64,000 bases of DNA. Source: RGIG7450 sp045633565 (GTDB lineage Bacteria; Bacillota; Clostridia; RUG12999). Shown here piece after piece: positions 1-7,365 of this stretch; the first letter of the stretch is position 1, and the number at the start of each line of letters is the position of its first letter. The translations under genes and the position numbers were made by a program. A model generated the notes under the pieces. That model saw nothing but the letters and a program-made list of their open reading frames with translations, was not told the origin of the DNA and ran no database searches. Location of the stretch: assembly GCA_045633565.1 (NCBI GenBank), contig JAZQYO010000013.1, forward strand, positions 1-64,000. Direction: 5' to 3'.

Positions 1-68
1 GCTGCCAAAAGGCAGTTCGCGGACTTTACCGCCGGTAGGGAATTGCACCCCTCCCCGAAGATAGCATT
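1..68 (-). ncRNA. FMN riboswitch (RFN element), partial at the window edge
   Basis: Read on the minus strand, the sequence contains ATCTTCGGGGAGGGGTGCAA, then CCTACCGGCGGTAAAGTCCG and CGAACTGCC. These match the conserved core of the FMN (RFN) aptamer: the CUUCGGGG arm, the UUCCC stretch and the ACCGGCGGU–AAAG–CCGCGA block. The rest of the aptamer and the controlled gene lie beyond position 1. Such aptamers normally control riboflavin synthesis (ribD/ribE) or uptake (ribU). An ECF transporter core lies just upstream, so the RibU S-component is an attractive but unproven guess. Confidence 0.93.
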
Positions 69-84
69 ATTATTCTTTTTTATT

Positions 85-113
85 ATTATACTCGCTTACC
101 GGCAAATTGTCAA
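85..113 (-). promoter_or_regulatory. Sigma-A promoter of the FMN riboswitch transcript
   Basis: On the minus strand TTGACA (108–113) and TATAAT (85–90) are both perfect consensus hexamers with a 17-bp spacer. The -35 box overlaps the truA stop codon, so the riboflavin unit starts inside the end of truA. Transcription should begin near 78, just upstream of the aptamer. Confidence 0.85.
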
Positions 114-844
114 TAGAAGATTTCCTTAAGACAAAGTCCCTCAGGCGGTGCTGTTATCCCGGCAAGTGTCCGGTCACCGCTTTTTATAATTCCGGGTAAA
201 TCATCAGGATTGATTTTACCTGTGCCGGCATACACAAGCGTGCCGGCAATAATCCTTACCATATTATACAAAAACCCATCGGCATTTATTTCAATTACAA
301 TGCGGTCACCATCTTCTGTTATGTTAAGAAAATTTACAGTTTTAACAGTGGTTTTCTGTTGACCGCCTGTTGCCATAAAAGCGGTAAAATCATGAGTTCC
401 GACTATCGCAGTTGCAGCACGACGCATTTTGTCCCGGTCAATTTTTATGGGATAATGCCAGGCGAATCTGCAAAGAACGGGGTTTTTATGAGGGGCATTA
501 TAAATTGTGTAGGAATATGTTTTGGATTTGGCACTATATCTTGCGTGAAAACCCATGTCGGTTTCACTTGAAGCTGTGCAGGAAACATCGTCCGGCATAT
601 AGCTGTTTAATGCAAAACAGAATTTATCCGCCGGAACAGAACTTTCTGTTTTAAAATTACATATATATTTTGTTGCGTGAACACCTGCGTCGGTACGACT
701 GCAGCCCGTTATAGACACGGTTTCTCCGGTAACTTTACTTATGGCGGTTTCAACGACTTCCTGGATGGTCATTCCATTCTCCTGACGCTGAAATCCGTGA
801 TAACTTGTTCCGTCATAGCAGAGAGTCAGCATAATATTGCGCAT
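110..844 (-). CDS. truA: tRNA pseudouridine synthase A (TruA)
   Basis: TruA converts uridines 38–40 of the tRNA anticodon arm to pseudouridine in the cytoplasm. The protein shows the N-terminal CYDGTSYHGFQ block and the catalytic RTDAGVHA motif, whose Asp (about residue 52) attacks the uracil base. At 244 residues it has the usual length. I prefer the ATG at 844 because GGGGAAG lies 6–7 nt upstream. A longer form from TTG at 859 would overlap ecfT and lacks an equally good site. It is the last gene of the ecfA1–ecfA2–ecfT–truA group, an arrangement common in Firmicutes, where rplM–rpsI often follows. Here an FMN-riboswitch unit follows instead. Confidence 0.95.
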   Translation of the reverse strand: MRNIMLTLCYDGTSYHGFQRQENGMTIQEVVETAISKVTGETVSITGCSRTDAGVHATKYICNFKTESSVPADKFCFALNSYMPDDVSCTASSETDMGFHARYSAKSKTYSYTIYNAPHKNPVLCRFAWHYPIKIDRDKMRRAATAIVGTHDFTAFMATGGQQKTTVKTVNFLNITEDGDRIVIEINADGFLYNMVRIIAGTLVYAGTGKINPDDLPGIIKSGDRTLAGITAPPEGLCLKEIFY

Positions 845-846
845 AT

Positions 847-1641
847 TTATCTTCCCCAAACAATGCAGGCTGCAAAAACAGCCGCAAATATAAGTATAGA
901 AACAAAGTCAAGTCCGGTCATTTTAAGTGACTTAAGCTTTGTGCGGTTTTTTCCGCCGTGATAGCACCGGCATTCCATTGCGACAGCCAAATCATCCGCA
1001 CGTCTGAAAGCACTTATAAAAAGCGGAACAAGTATTGGCACAAGCGCTTTTGCCCTCCTGAAAAGGTTGCCACTTTCAAAATCAGAACCTCTGGCAGATT
1101 GCGCCTTGATTATTTTATCGGTTTCGTCAATGATTGTCGGAATAAACCGGAGAGCAATGGACATCATCATTGCAATTTCATGTGCCGGCACACCGATTTT
1201 TGACAGAGGAGAGAGCAGACTCTCAATTCCGTCTGTCAACACAATGGGGGACGTTGTATAAGTAAGAAGCGAAGTTCCTGCCACGAGTAGAATAAGTCGC
1301 AGTGCCATTTTTACTGTCAGAACAATGCCCTCTTTTGTAATTTTTAAAAACCCGAGGGACCAGATTATTTCACCGTTTGTCATAAAAAGGTTTATTATGG
1401 CTGTGAAAATTACAAAAAACATAAGCGGTTTTAAGCTCTTTGCAATCATTTTCATTGGTATTTTCGAAATAATACATACCGTCATCAGAAAAAGTGCCGA
1501 AATCAGATAACCGACTGCGTTTTTCACCGTGAAAATCATGACAATATAGGCAAATATTAAAATTATTTTGGTTCGTGGGTCAAGTCTGTGAACTGCGGAA
1601 TTACCCGGCAGGTATTGACCTAACGTAATGTCCTTTATCAT
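847..1641 (-). CDS. ecfT: ECF transporter transmembrane component EcfT
   Basis: EcfT is the membrane scaffold of energy-coupling-factor vitamin transporters. It joins the two ATPases to interchangeable substrate-binding S-components. The 264-residue protein has an N-terminal block ending in HRLDPRTKI, several hydrophobic helices, and two coupling motifs of the ARG/RGY type (SARGSDF near 190 and ECRCYHGG near 235) that contact the ATPases. It sits 15 bp after ecfA2 and abuts truA. No S-component is in this operon, as expected for a group II system with a shared core. QueT at 13.2 kb, and possibly a riboflavin S-component left of the window, are likely clients. Confidence 0.93.
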   Translation of the reverse strand: MIKDITLGQYLPGNSAVHRLDPRTKIILIFAYIVMIFTVKNAVGYLISALFLMTVCIISKIPMKMIAKSLKPLMFFVIFTAIINLFMTNGEIIWSLGFLKITKEGIVLTVKMALRLILLVAGTSLLTYTTSPIVLTDGIESLLSPLSKIGVPAHEIAMMMSIALRFIPTIIDETDKIIKAQSARGSDFESGNLFRRAKALVPILVPLFISAFRRADDLAVAMECRCYHGGKNRTKLKSLKMTGLDFVSILIFAAVFAACIVWGR

Positions 1642-1656
1642 TTGTTACCTCTTGAG

Positions 1657-2505
1657 TTACTGTTTGAACAGTTTTAAAAGTTCTTGCTCAGCTTTTGAAA
1701 CTGTGTAGATGTTTTCTGAAAGTGAAATACCGGACGCCCTGATTTTGTTTATAAGTTTTGTAATCTGCGGGACGTCAAGCCCGCAGGACAAAAGCTCGTC
1801 CCCAAGCCCGAAAATTTCTTCAGGAGTGCCCTCACGGGCAATTTTGCCGGCTTTTATAATAAGCACACGCTCTGCCATTTTTGCAATGTCTTCCATGCTG
1901 TGAGATACCAGCAGGATGCTCATGTGCTGTTTTTCATGCAAATCCTTAATCCGGCTTAATATTTCGTTTCTGCCTTTTGGGTCAAGTCCTGCTGCCGGTT
2001 CATCCAAAATTAAAAGCTCGGGTTTCATTGCAAGTACACCTGCAATGGCAACACGTCTTTTCTGTCCGCCCGAAAGCTCAAGCGGTGATTTTGTTTCAAG
2101 TGAAGCAGGAAGTCCAACAAGCTCCATAGCTTCTCTCGCACGGGCATGAGCCTCCGCTTCGGAAAGACCGAGATTTTTAGGGCCGAAAGAAATGTCAGAC
2201 AGCACTGTTTCGTCAAAAAGCTGATATTCCGGATATTGAAAAACAAGACCGATTTTAAATCTTAAACTGCGAAGACTTACTTCCTTGGAATTAATGTCTT
2301 TACCGTCCACCAAAACCCTGCCGGAGGTGGGTTTTATAAGTCCGTTAAGATGCTGAATAAGTGTGGATTTACCGCTGCCGGTATGACCTATAAGTCCAAC
2401 AAACTCACCGGAATTTATCTCTATATTTATATCAGATATGGCAGTTTTCGCATAAGGTGTGCCTGCCATGTAAACATATTCAAGATTTTCAGTTTTAACC
2501 TGCAT
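1657..2505 (-). CDS. ecfA2: ECF transporter ATPase EcfA2
   Basis: This is the second ATPase of the ECF core and forms a heterodimer with EcfA1 on the inner face of the membrane. Visible motifs are Walker A GHTGSGKST (residues 40–48), a Q-loop at VFQYPEYQLF, the ABC signature LSGGQKRR, Walker B LLILDEP and a switch His in VSHSMED. Its 282 residues match the family. The start overlaps the end of ecfA1 by 11 bp, which suggests translational coupling. It is called A2 rather than A1 from its position and the FQYPEYQLF form of the Q-loop region. Confidence 0.93.
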   Translation of the reverse strand: MQVKTENLEYVYMAGTPYAKTAISDINIEINSGEFVGLIGHTGSGKSTLIQHLNGLIKPTSGRVLVDGKDINSKEVSLRSLRFKIGLVFQYPEYQLFDETVLSDISFGPKNLGLSEAEAHARAREAMELVGLPASLETKSPLELSGGQKRRVAIAGVLAMKPELLILDEPAAGLDPKGRNEILSRIKDLHEKQHMSILLVSHSMEDIAKMAERVLIIKAGKIAREGTPEEIFGLGDELLSCGLDVPQITKLINKIRASGISLSENIYTVSKAEQELLKLFKQ

Positions 2506-3343
2506 CTGTATCCTGCTCCCTGAGTGCTCTTATAATTTCGTCTGCGCAAGACTGTGTGTCAAGCAAATCGTGTCTGAGGTGAATTCCTGCCCTGCGAAGT
2601 CTGAACATAAGGTCAGTTACCTGCGGCACGTCAAGCCCGACACTTTTTAGTAGCGCCACATTTGCAAATGTCATCTGAGGCGTATCGTCAATAATAACCT
2701 TGCCGTTATCCATGACGATTACCCTGTCCGCCTGAGCCGCTTCTTCCATGTAATGTGTAATATGCACAATGGTGATGCCGTGCTCCTTGTTTAGAAGCTT
2801 TATTGTTTCCATAACCTCTGCTCTGCCCTTGGGGTCAAGCATTGCGGTTGGCTCGTCAAGAACTATATATTTAGGCATCATAGCAATAATTCCGGCTATT
2901 GAAATGCGTTGTTTCTGGCCGCCGGACAGATTGTGCGGCTGAGCATCTTTAAATTCTGTCATATCAACAGTTTTAAGTGCAAAATCGACACGTTTTCTGA
3001 TTTCCTCGGGGGCAACCCCAAGGTTTTCCGGGCCAAAAGCAACATCTTCTTCAACCACCGTTGCAACAATCTGATTGTCGGGATTTTGAAAAACCATACC
3101 TACTCTGCGGCGGATTTCCCCAAGTAAGTTTTCGTCGGCTGTATCCATCTTATCTATCATGACACTGCCACCTGAGGGGAGCAGTATCGCATTAAGATGT
3201 TTTGCAAGGGTAGATTTTCCGCTGCCGTTATGACCTAAAACAGCAACAAACTGCCCTTGCGGAATTTGAAGAGAAACACCGCCAAGAGCAAGTTTTAAAC
3301 TTTCTGAATCATAGCTGTATTTTAAATCTTTTATTTCTATCAT
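2495..3343 (-). CDS. ecfA1: ECF transporter ATPase EcfA1
   Basis: First ATPase of the ECF module, powering uptake of vitamins through S-components. Walker A GHNGSGKST lies at residues 37–45, the Q-loop at FQNPDNQIVA, the signature LSGGQKQR and Walker B YIVLDEPTAMLD. I chose the ATG at 3343 (282 residues) because GGGAAAG lies 6 nt upstream. The in-frame ATG at 3358 has its purine run directly against the start and overlaps the preceding gene. The gene lies right after the methyltransferase stop, so the two are probably co-transcribed. Confidence 0.93.
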   Translation of the reverse strand: MIEIKDLKYSYDSESLKLALGGVSLQIPQGQFVAVLGHNGSGKSTLAKHLNAILLPSGGSVMIDKMDTADENLLGEIRRRVGMVFQNPDNQIVATVVEEDVAFGPENLGVAPEEIRKRVDFALKTVDMTEFKDAQPHNLSGGQKQRISIAGIIAMMPKYIVLDEPTAMLDPKGRAEVMETIKLLNKEHGITIVHITHYMEEAAQADRVIVMDNGKVIIDDTPQMTFANVALLKSVGLDVPQVTDLMFRLRRAGIHLRHDLLDTQSCADEIIRALREQDTDAG

Positions 3344-3345
3344 GA

Positions 3346-4215
3346 CTATCTTTCCCATCTTCCGGTGGAGCCACAGGGCAGAATAAGTCCGCTTGCAGTT
3401 ACCGGAAGTCCGATTTCCTGCACTTTTACAGTGCCGCCAAAGATTTTTTTAATTGTCAGACTAATCATATTGGAAACCACTATTGGCGACAGACCGGTTG
3501 TGTATGAGTTTATAACCATTGCAACCGGATTGTCACTTAAAAGTCCGCTGCACTCATCTAAAAGTCTGTAAAGTTCGTTTTCAAGTTTCCAGACTTCGCC
3601 GTTTGGACCTCTGCCGTAAGAAGGAGGGTCCATAATGATTATATCATATTTCCTGCCACGTCTTTTTTCGCGGGCGACAAATTTCATAACGTCGTCCACG
3701 ATATACCTTATGTACTTGTCCTCAAGACCGGAGACAGCGGCATTTTCCTTTGCCCATGAAACCATACCCTTTGAAGAATCCACGTGGACTACCTCAGCAG
3801 CACCTGCTGCAGCTGCCGCAATAGTTGCTCCACCGGTATAGGCGAAAAGGTTTAAAACTTTAATATCTTTTCTGCCGCTTTTTTTAATCCGGTCGGCAAC
3901 ATAATCCCAGTTGGTTGCCTGCTCGGGGAAAAGGCCTGTATGTTTAAACCCCATGGGTTTAATGTTAAATTTAAGATTGCCGTAAGACACTGTCCATTTT
4001 TCGGGTAGACCCTTTTTGTATTTCCATCCACCGCCACCCTCACTGCTTCTGTGATAGCGGGCATGAGCATTCTCCCACAAATCAGGGCGGAATCTTCCTT
4101 CCCAGATAACCTGCGGGTCAGGACGGGCGAGGAGAACATCCCCCCAACGCTCAAGTTTTTCACCGCTGCCGGTGTCAATAACCTCAAAATCTTTCCAATT
4201 ATCTGAAATCCACAT
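3346..4215 (-). CDS. Class I SAM-dependent methyltransferase, RlmI/RlmL-like (COG1092 type)
   Basis: A 289-residue Rossmann-fold methyltransferase. The SAM-binding loop is VLNLFAYTGGATIAAAAAG and the catalytic-site motif is DPPSYGRG, the N/D-PP-Y/F type used for base methylation. The C-terminal half resembles the 23S rRNA m5C methyltransferase RlmI, but the PUA RNA-binding domain of RlmI is absent, so the substrate is uncertain. The ATG at 4215 has a perfect AAGGAG 5 nt upstream, unlike the longer frame starting at 4242. It directly precedes ecfA1. A terminator at 4231–4272 separates it from the upstream membrane protein, and I see no obvious promoter of its own. Confidence 0.85.
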   Translation of the reverse strand: MWISDNWKDFEVIDTGSGEKLERWGDVLLARPDPQVIWEGRFRPDLWENAHARYHRSSEGGGGWKYKKGLPEKWTVSYGNLKFNIKPMGFKHTGLFPEQATNWDYVADRIKKSGRKDIKVLNLFAYTGGATIAAAAAGAAEVVHVDSSKGMVSWAKENAAVSGLEDKYIRYIVDDVMKFVAREKRRGRKYDIIIMDPPSYGRGPNGEVWKLENELYRLLDECSGLLSDNPVAMVINSYTTGLSPIVVSNMISLTIKKIFGGTVKVQEIGLPVTASGLILPCGSTGRWER

Positions 4216-4230
4216 AATACTCCTTAATAG

Positions 4231-4272
4231 AAAAAGGAGCATTTCACAATTTAAAACTGCAACAAATGCCCC
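4231..4272 (-). terminator. Intrinsic terminator after the 4281–4724 membrane protein
   Basis: On the minus strand GGGGCATTT pairs with AAATGCTCC (one G–U) around an 18-nt loop, followed by five T residues (4235–4231). It lies between the membrane protein stop and the methyltransferase ribosome-binding site. Confidence 0.7.
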
Positions 4273-4280
4273 TCTCCGAT

Positions 4281-4724
4281 TTACTTATTTTTAAGTTTAC
4301 GGCGCCTTTTTTCCGCCAGAATGCAGTACAAAATTCCTGCTGCTACATATATAACCGAAAGAATCATACCGATTTTCTGCCCTTTAAGGTAGTTTGGAAC
4401 AAGTCTGCCCAAGGATGCTGAAAACTCGTTCGGTATATATCTGATAACGCACATCAAAAGAGTAACATACGCTCCGAAAACAAACGATATGAGCGCGCTT
4501 TTCTTTTTAAAGAAATAGAGCACGGCGCTTGCCAAAGCGACTATAGTTGCTATGCAAAGTATAACCGGAACGGCTACATTCATGGCAGCGTCAACATATA
4601 AGGAATTAAAACTGTTATAAATAAGCAGTTGCATGATAAGAAGCACCATTGCTTCTGCAACAATAATAAGCGTTAAATTAGTATAGTGGTCCTCAGAGGA
4701 TACCAAATTATTTTTCTTGTTCAC
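4281..4724 (-). CDS. Small integral membrane protein of unknown function
   Basis: I do not recognise the family. The 147-residue protein has a short charged N-terminus, four predicted membrane helices (roughly residues 18–40, 48–72, 77–95 and 115–135) and a very basic tail ending in KRRRKLKNK, consistent with a cytoplasmic C-terminus. The start is set by the promoter at 4770–4798. Transcription should begin near 4763, so the ATG at 4781 cannot be used. GTG at 4724 has AGGAG 7–8 nt upstream. It forms its own unit between lon and the methyltransferase. Confidence 0.7.
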   Translation of the reverse strand: MNKKNNLVSSEDHYTNLTLIIVAEAMVLLIMQLLIYNSFNSLYVDAAMNVAVPVILCIATIVALASAVLYFFKKKSALISFVFGAYVTLLMCVIRYIPNEFSASLGRLVPNYLKGQKIGMILSVIYVAAGILYCILAEKRRRKLKNK

Positions 4725-4769
4725 GGACACACTCCTCTCAAGATTGCTTAGGGAAAACCCATTAAGAGT

Positions 4770-4798
4770 ATTATACCCCAAATTTTGGTTTAAGTCAA
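4770..4798 (-). promoter_or_regulatory. Sigma-A promoter of the 4281–4724 membrane protein
   Basis: On the minus strand TTGACT (4793–4798) and a perfect TATAAT (4770–4775) are separated by 17 bp. The -35 box begins a few bases after the lon stop codon. This promoter fixes the start of the downstream gene at GTG 4724. Confidence 0.78.
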
Positions 4799-4803
4799 CT
4801 GTT

Positions 4804-7215
4804 TTATTTCATGTAATTGTTTATTCTTTCCTTTTCGGGAGAAATGAATGGCAGGGAAGAAGTTTTCTTTTCGCCAAAGGGTTTTTCGGCGTTTACAGGA
4901 ACAAACTTATCAAAAGCATATTTTACTACCTTGTCCATATTATCTGCGCAAATAAAACTTATATTCTCCCTTACAACCTGCGGAAGCTCCTGAATATCTT
5001 TCTTATTGTCCGAAGGAATAATTATCATTTTAATTCCACAGCGCAGAGCAGCCAGACTTTTCTCTTTGAGTCCGCCAATCTCCAAAACTCTGCCCCTGAT
5101 AGTAATCTCGCCTGTCATGGCAATATCTTCACGCAAGGGTTTGTTTTTGAGTGCGGAAATAAGAGCCGACGCCATTGTAATTCCGGCAGAAGGACCATCC
5201 TTTGGCGTTGCACCCTCAGGAACATGGATGTGAATATCCTTTGTTTTGTAAAAGTCCCCGTCAATGCCGAGCATTTCCGCACGGCTTCTGATATAGCTTA
5301 TGGCAGCACCTGCAGATTCTTTCATAACATCACCCAGGTTGCCTGTAAGCTTCACATCGCCTTTGCCGTCGGTTATATTAACCTCAATGGTAAGTGTTTC
5401 TCCGCCGACGCTTGTCCACGCAAGTCCGGTAGCTATACCGGGTTCCGGATTTGTTTTCTTTGCCTCGGGATACACCGGTGCACCTAAATACTTAGGCAGA
5501 TTAGAAGGAGTAACCTTAACCGATTTTACACTTCCGGATACAATTTCACCGGCAGTTTTTCTGCAAATCTTTGAAAGTTCTCTTTCGAGATTTCTCACAC
5601 CCGACTCTCTTGTATAAAGGTCAATTATATTTTTAAGTGCAGCAGCCGAAACAGACAGCTGTCTGCCTGTCAGCCCATGTTTTTTAAGCTGTTTGGGGAG
5701 AAGATGTTTTTTTGCAATATTAAACTTTTCTTCATAGTGATACCCTGTCAGATTAATTACGTCCATTCTGTCAAGAAGTGGTCTGTCAATGGTATCAAGA
5801 CTGTTTGCAGTTGTAACAAACATTACCTTTGAAAGGTCAAAGGGAAGCTCAATATAATGGTCACGGAATGCATGGTTTTGCTCGCTGTCTAAAACCTCCA
5901 GCAATGCCGCAGACGGATTTCCTCTTGCGTCTGCACTCATCTTGTCAATTTCATCAAGCAGAATAACAGGGTTATCTGAGCCTGCACGCTGCAGGGCTTC
6001 AATAATTCTGCCCGGCATTGAGCCGATATATGTTTTTCTGTGACCGCGGATGTCAGCCTCGTCACGAACGCCGCCGAGCGAAACCCGGACATATTTTCTG
6101 CCAAGACTTTCCGCAATTGATTTTACAACAGAGGTTTTACCTGTTCCCGGAGGTCCGTACAGACACATGATAGAGCCCTGCGGTTTGCTCGTCAGCTTCA
6201 TTACCGAAAGATATTCAAGCACACGCTCCTTGACCTTTTCAAGACCATAGTGGTCTTTTTCAAGGATTTTTTTGGCTTTTAAAATGTCAATTTTGGTTTT
6301 GTCCGATTTGCCCCACGGAAGGTTTAATACTGTTTCTATATAGGTCTGAATAACGCCCGTTTCACCTGTTGCGGGAGGAAGTTTTTTCAGTCTTGAAATT
6401 TCGTGCTCAAGTTTAGCTTTTACTTCCTGCGGAAGAGAAAGCTCTTTCATTTTTCTTACATATTCCGCAGTTTCTTCATTTTCACCGCAAAGCTCCTCTA
6501 ATTCTTCTTCGGTGGCCTTAAGTTGCTCTCTGAGATAATACTCCTGCTGATGTTTATCCAGGGACTCTTTGACCTTACGGTCAATTTTCTGCCCTATTTT
6601 TGCAAGCTCTGTTTCCTCTGTGAGTAAATACATAAGCTGAAGCAGCCTGTCTTTTACATCGAGCGCTTCTAAAATGCTTTGCTTTCCGCTTACAGGGATT
6701 GCCAGGTTAAATGCCATAACATCGGCACGCTGACCATCATCATCTATTCCCGCCATTCCAAGAACGGTTTCGGGGGAAACTGCACCTGAAATGTTGATAT
6801 ATTCCATGAACATATCCCGACAACGTGAGGACATTGCCTTTATTTCAATATCAGATTTATCATAAAGACAGTCAAATTCACGCACCTGGGCAGTAAGATG
6901 ATTTCCGGACATTTCAGAGGAGAGCATTTCTGCACGACTGATGCCTTCCACCAGGATACGGATTGTTCCGCCCGGCAGCTCAACCTTCTGCTTTACCCGT
7001 GCAATTGTTCCAAAAGAATAAATATCATCTTCATCAAAATCGTCAGCAAAGTTTTTCTGAGCCGCAAGAAAAATCATATTGTCCTTGTCAGTTGCGGCTG
7101 AAAGTGAATTTTTAGAAATCTCACGGCCTACGTCAAGGTGTACCACCATCATGGGGAAGACGACCATATCACGCAGAACCATGAGAGGATATGTTTTAAT
7201 GTTTTCGTTTGTCAT
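4804..7215 (-). CDS. lon: ATP-dependent Lon protease
   Basis: Lon is a cytoplasmic homo-oligomeric AAA+ serine protease that degrades misfolded and regulatory proteins. The 803-residue protein has the N-terminal substrate-binding domain starting at YPLMVLRDMVVFP, a central coiled coil near 190–260, Walker A GPPGTGKTS, Walker B PVILLDEIDK, and the C-terminal protease domain. The catalytic Ser is in PKDGPSAG and the partner Lys is in the GGLKEKS segment. The length is normal for a full bacterial Lon. It is transcribed alone from the promoter at 7247–7275. No CtsR or CIRCE operator is visible upstream. Confidence 0.97.
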   Translation of the reverse strand: MTNENIKTYPLMVLRDMVVFPMMVVHLDVGREISKNSLSAATDKDNMIFLAAQKNFADDFDEDDIYSFGTIARVKQKVELPGGTIRILVEGISRAEMLSSEMSGNHLTAQVREFDCLYDKSDIEIKAMSSRCRDMFMEYINISGAVSPETVLGMAGIDDDGQRADVMAFNLAIPVSGKQSILEALDVKDRLLQLMYLLTEETELAKIGQKIDRKVKESLDKHQQEYYLREQLKATEEELEELCGENEETAEYVRKMKELSLPQEVKAKLEHEISRLKKLPPATGETGVIQTYIETVLNLPWGKSDKTKIDILKAKKILEKDHYGLEKVKERVLEYLSVMKLTSKPQGSIMCLYGPPGTGKTSVVKSIAESLGRKYVRVSLGGVRDEADIRGHRKTYIGSMPGRIIEALQRAGSDNPVILLDEIDKMSADARGNPSAALLEVLDSEQNHAFRDHYIELPFDLSKVMFVTTANSLDTIDRPLLDRMDVINLTGYHYEEKFNIAKKHLLPKQLKKHGLTGRQLSVSAAALKNIIDLYTRESGVRNLERELSKICRKTAGEIVSGSVKSVKVTPSNLPKYLGAPVYPEAKKTNPEPGIATGLAWTSVGGETLTIEVNITDGKGDVKLTGNLGDVMKESAGAAISYIRSRAEMLGIDGDFYKTKDIHIHVPEGATPKDGPSAGITMASALISALKNKPLREDIAMTGEITIRGRVLEIGGLKEKSLAALRCGIKMIIIPSDNKKDIQELPQVVRENISFICADNMDKVVKYAFDKFVPVNAEKPFGEKKTSSLPFISPEKERINNYMK

Positions 7216-7246
7216 AGTATTCCCGTTCCTTAAGCTTAATATAGTT

Positions 7247-7275
7247 ATTATACACTAAACAAAAGCATTTTGCAA
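7247..7275 (-). promoter_or_regulatory. Sigma-A promoter of lon
   Basis: On the minus strand TTGCAA (7270–7275) and TATAAT (7247–7252) are spaced by 17 bp, giving a leader of about 25 nt before the lon ATG. Confidence 0.75.
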
Positions 7276-7365
7276 TATTATATTTTTGGTATTTGTAATA
7301 TAATCTTAACCGAAAGGTTATTGCCTTGTCATAATAATATGATAGAATAAAATAGGTGAAGTAAA

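Noticed and set aside
4717..5487. 256-residue open frame on the plus strand opposite lon
   Set aside because: It lies antisense to the conserved protease domain of Lon and begins inside the promoter and leader of the neighbouring gene. Its product has no domain-like pattern. It reflects the base composition of lon.
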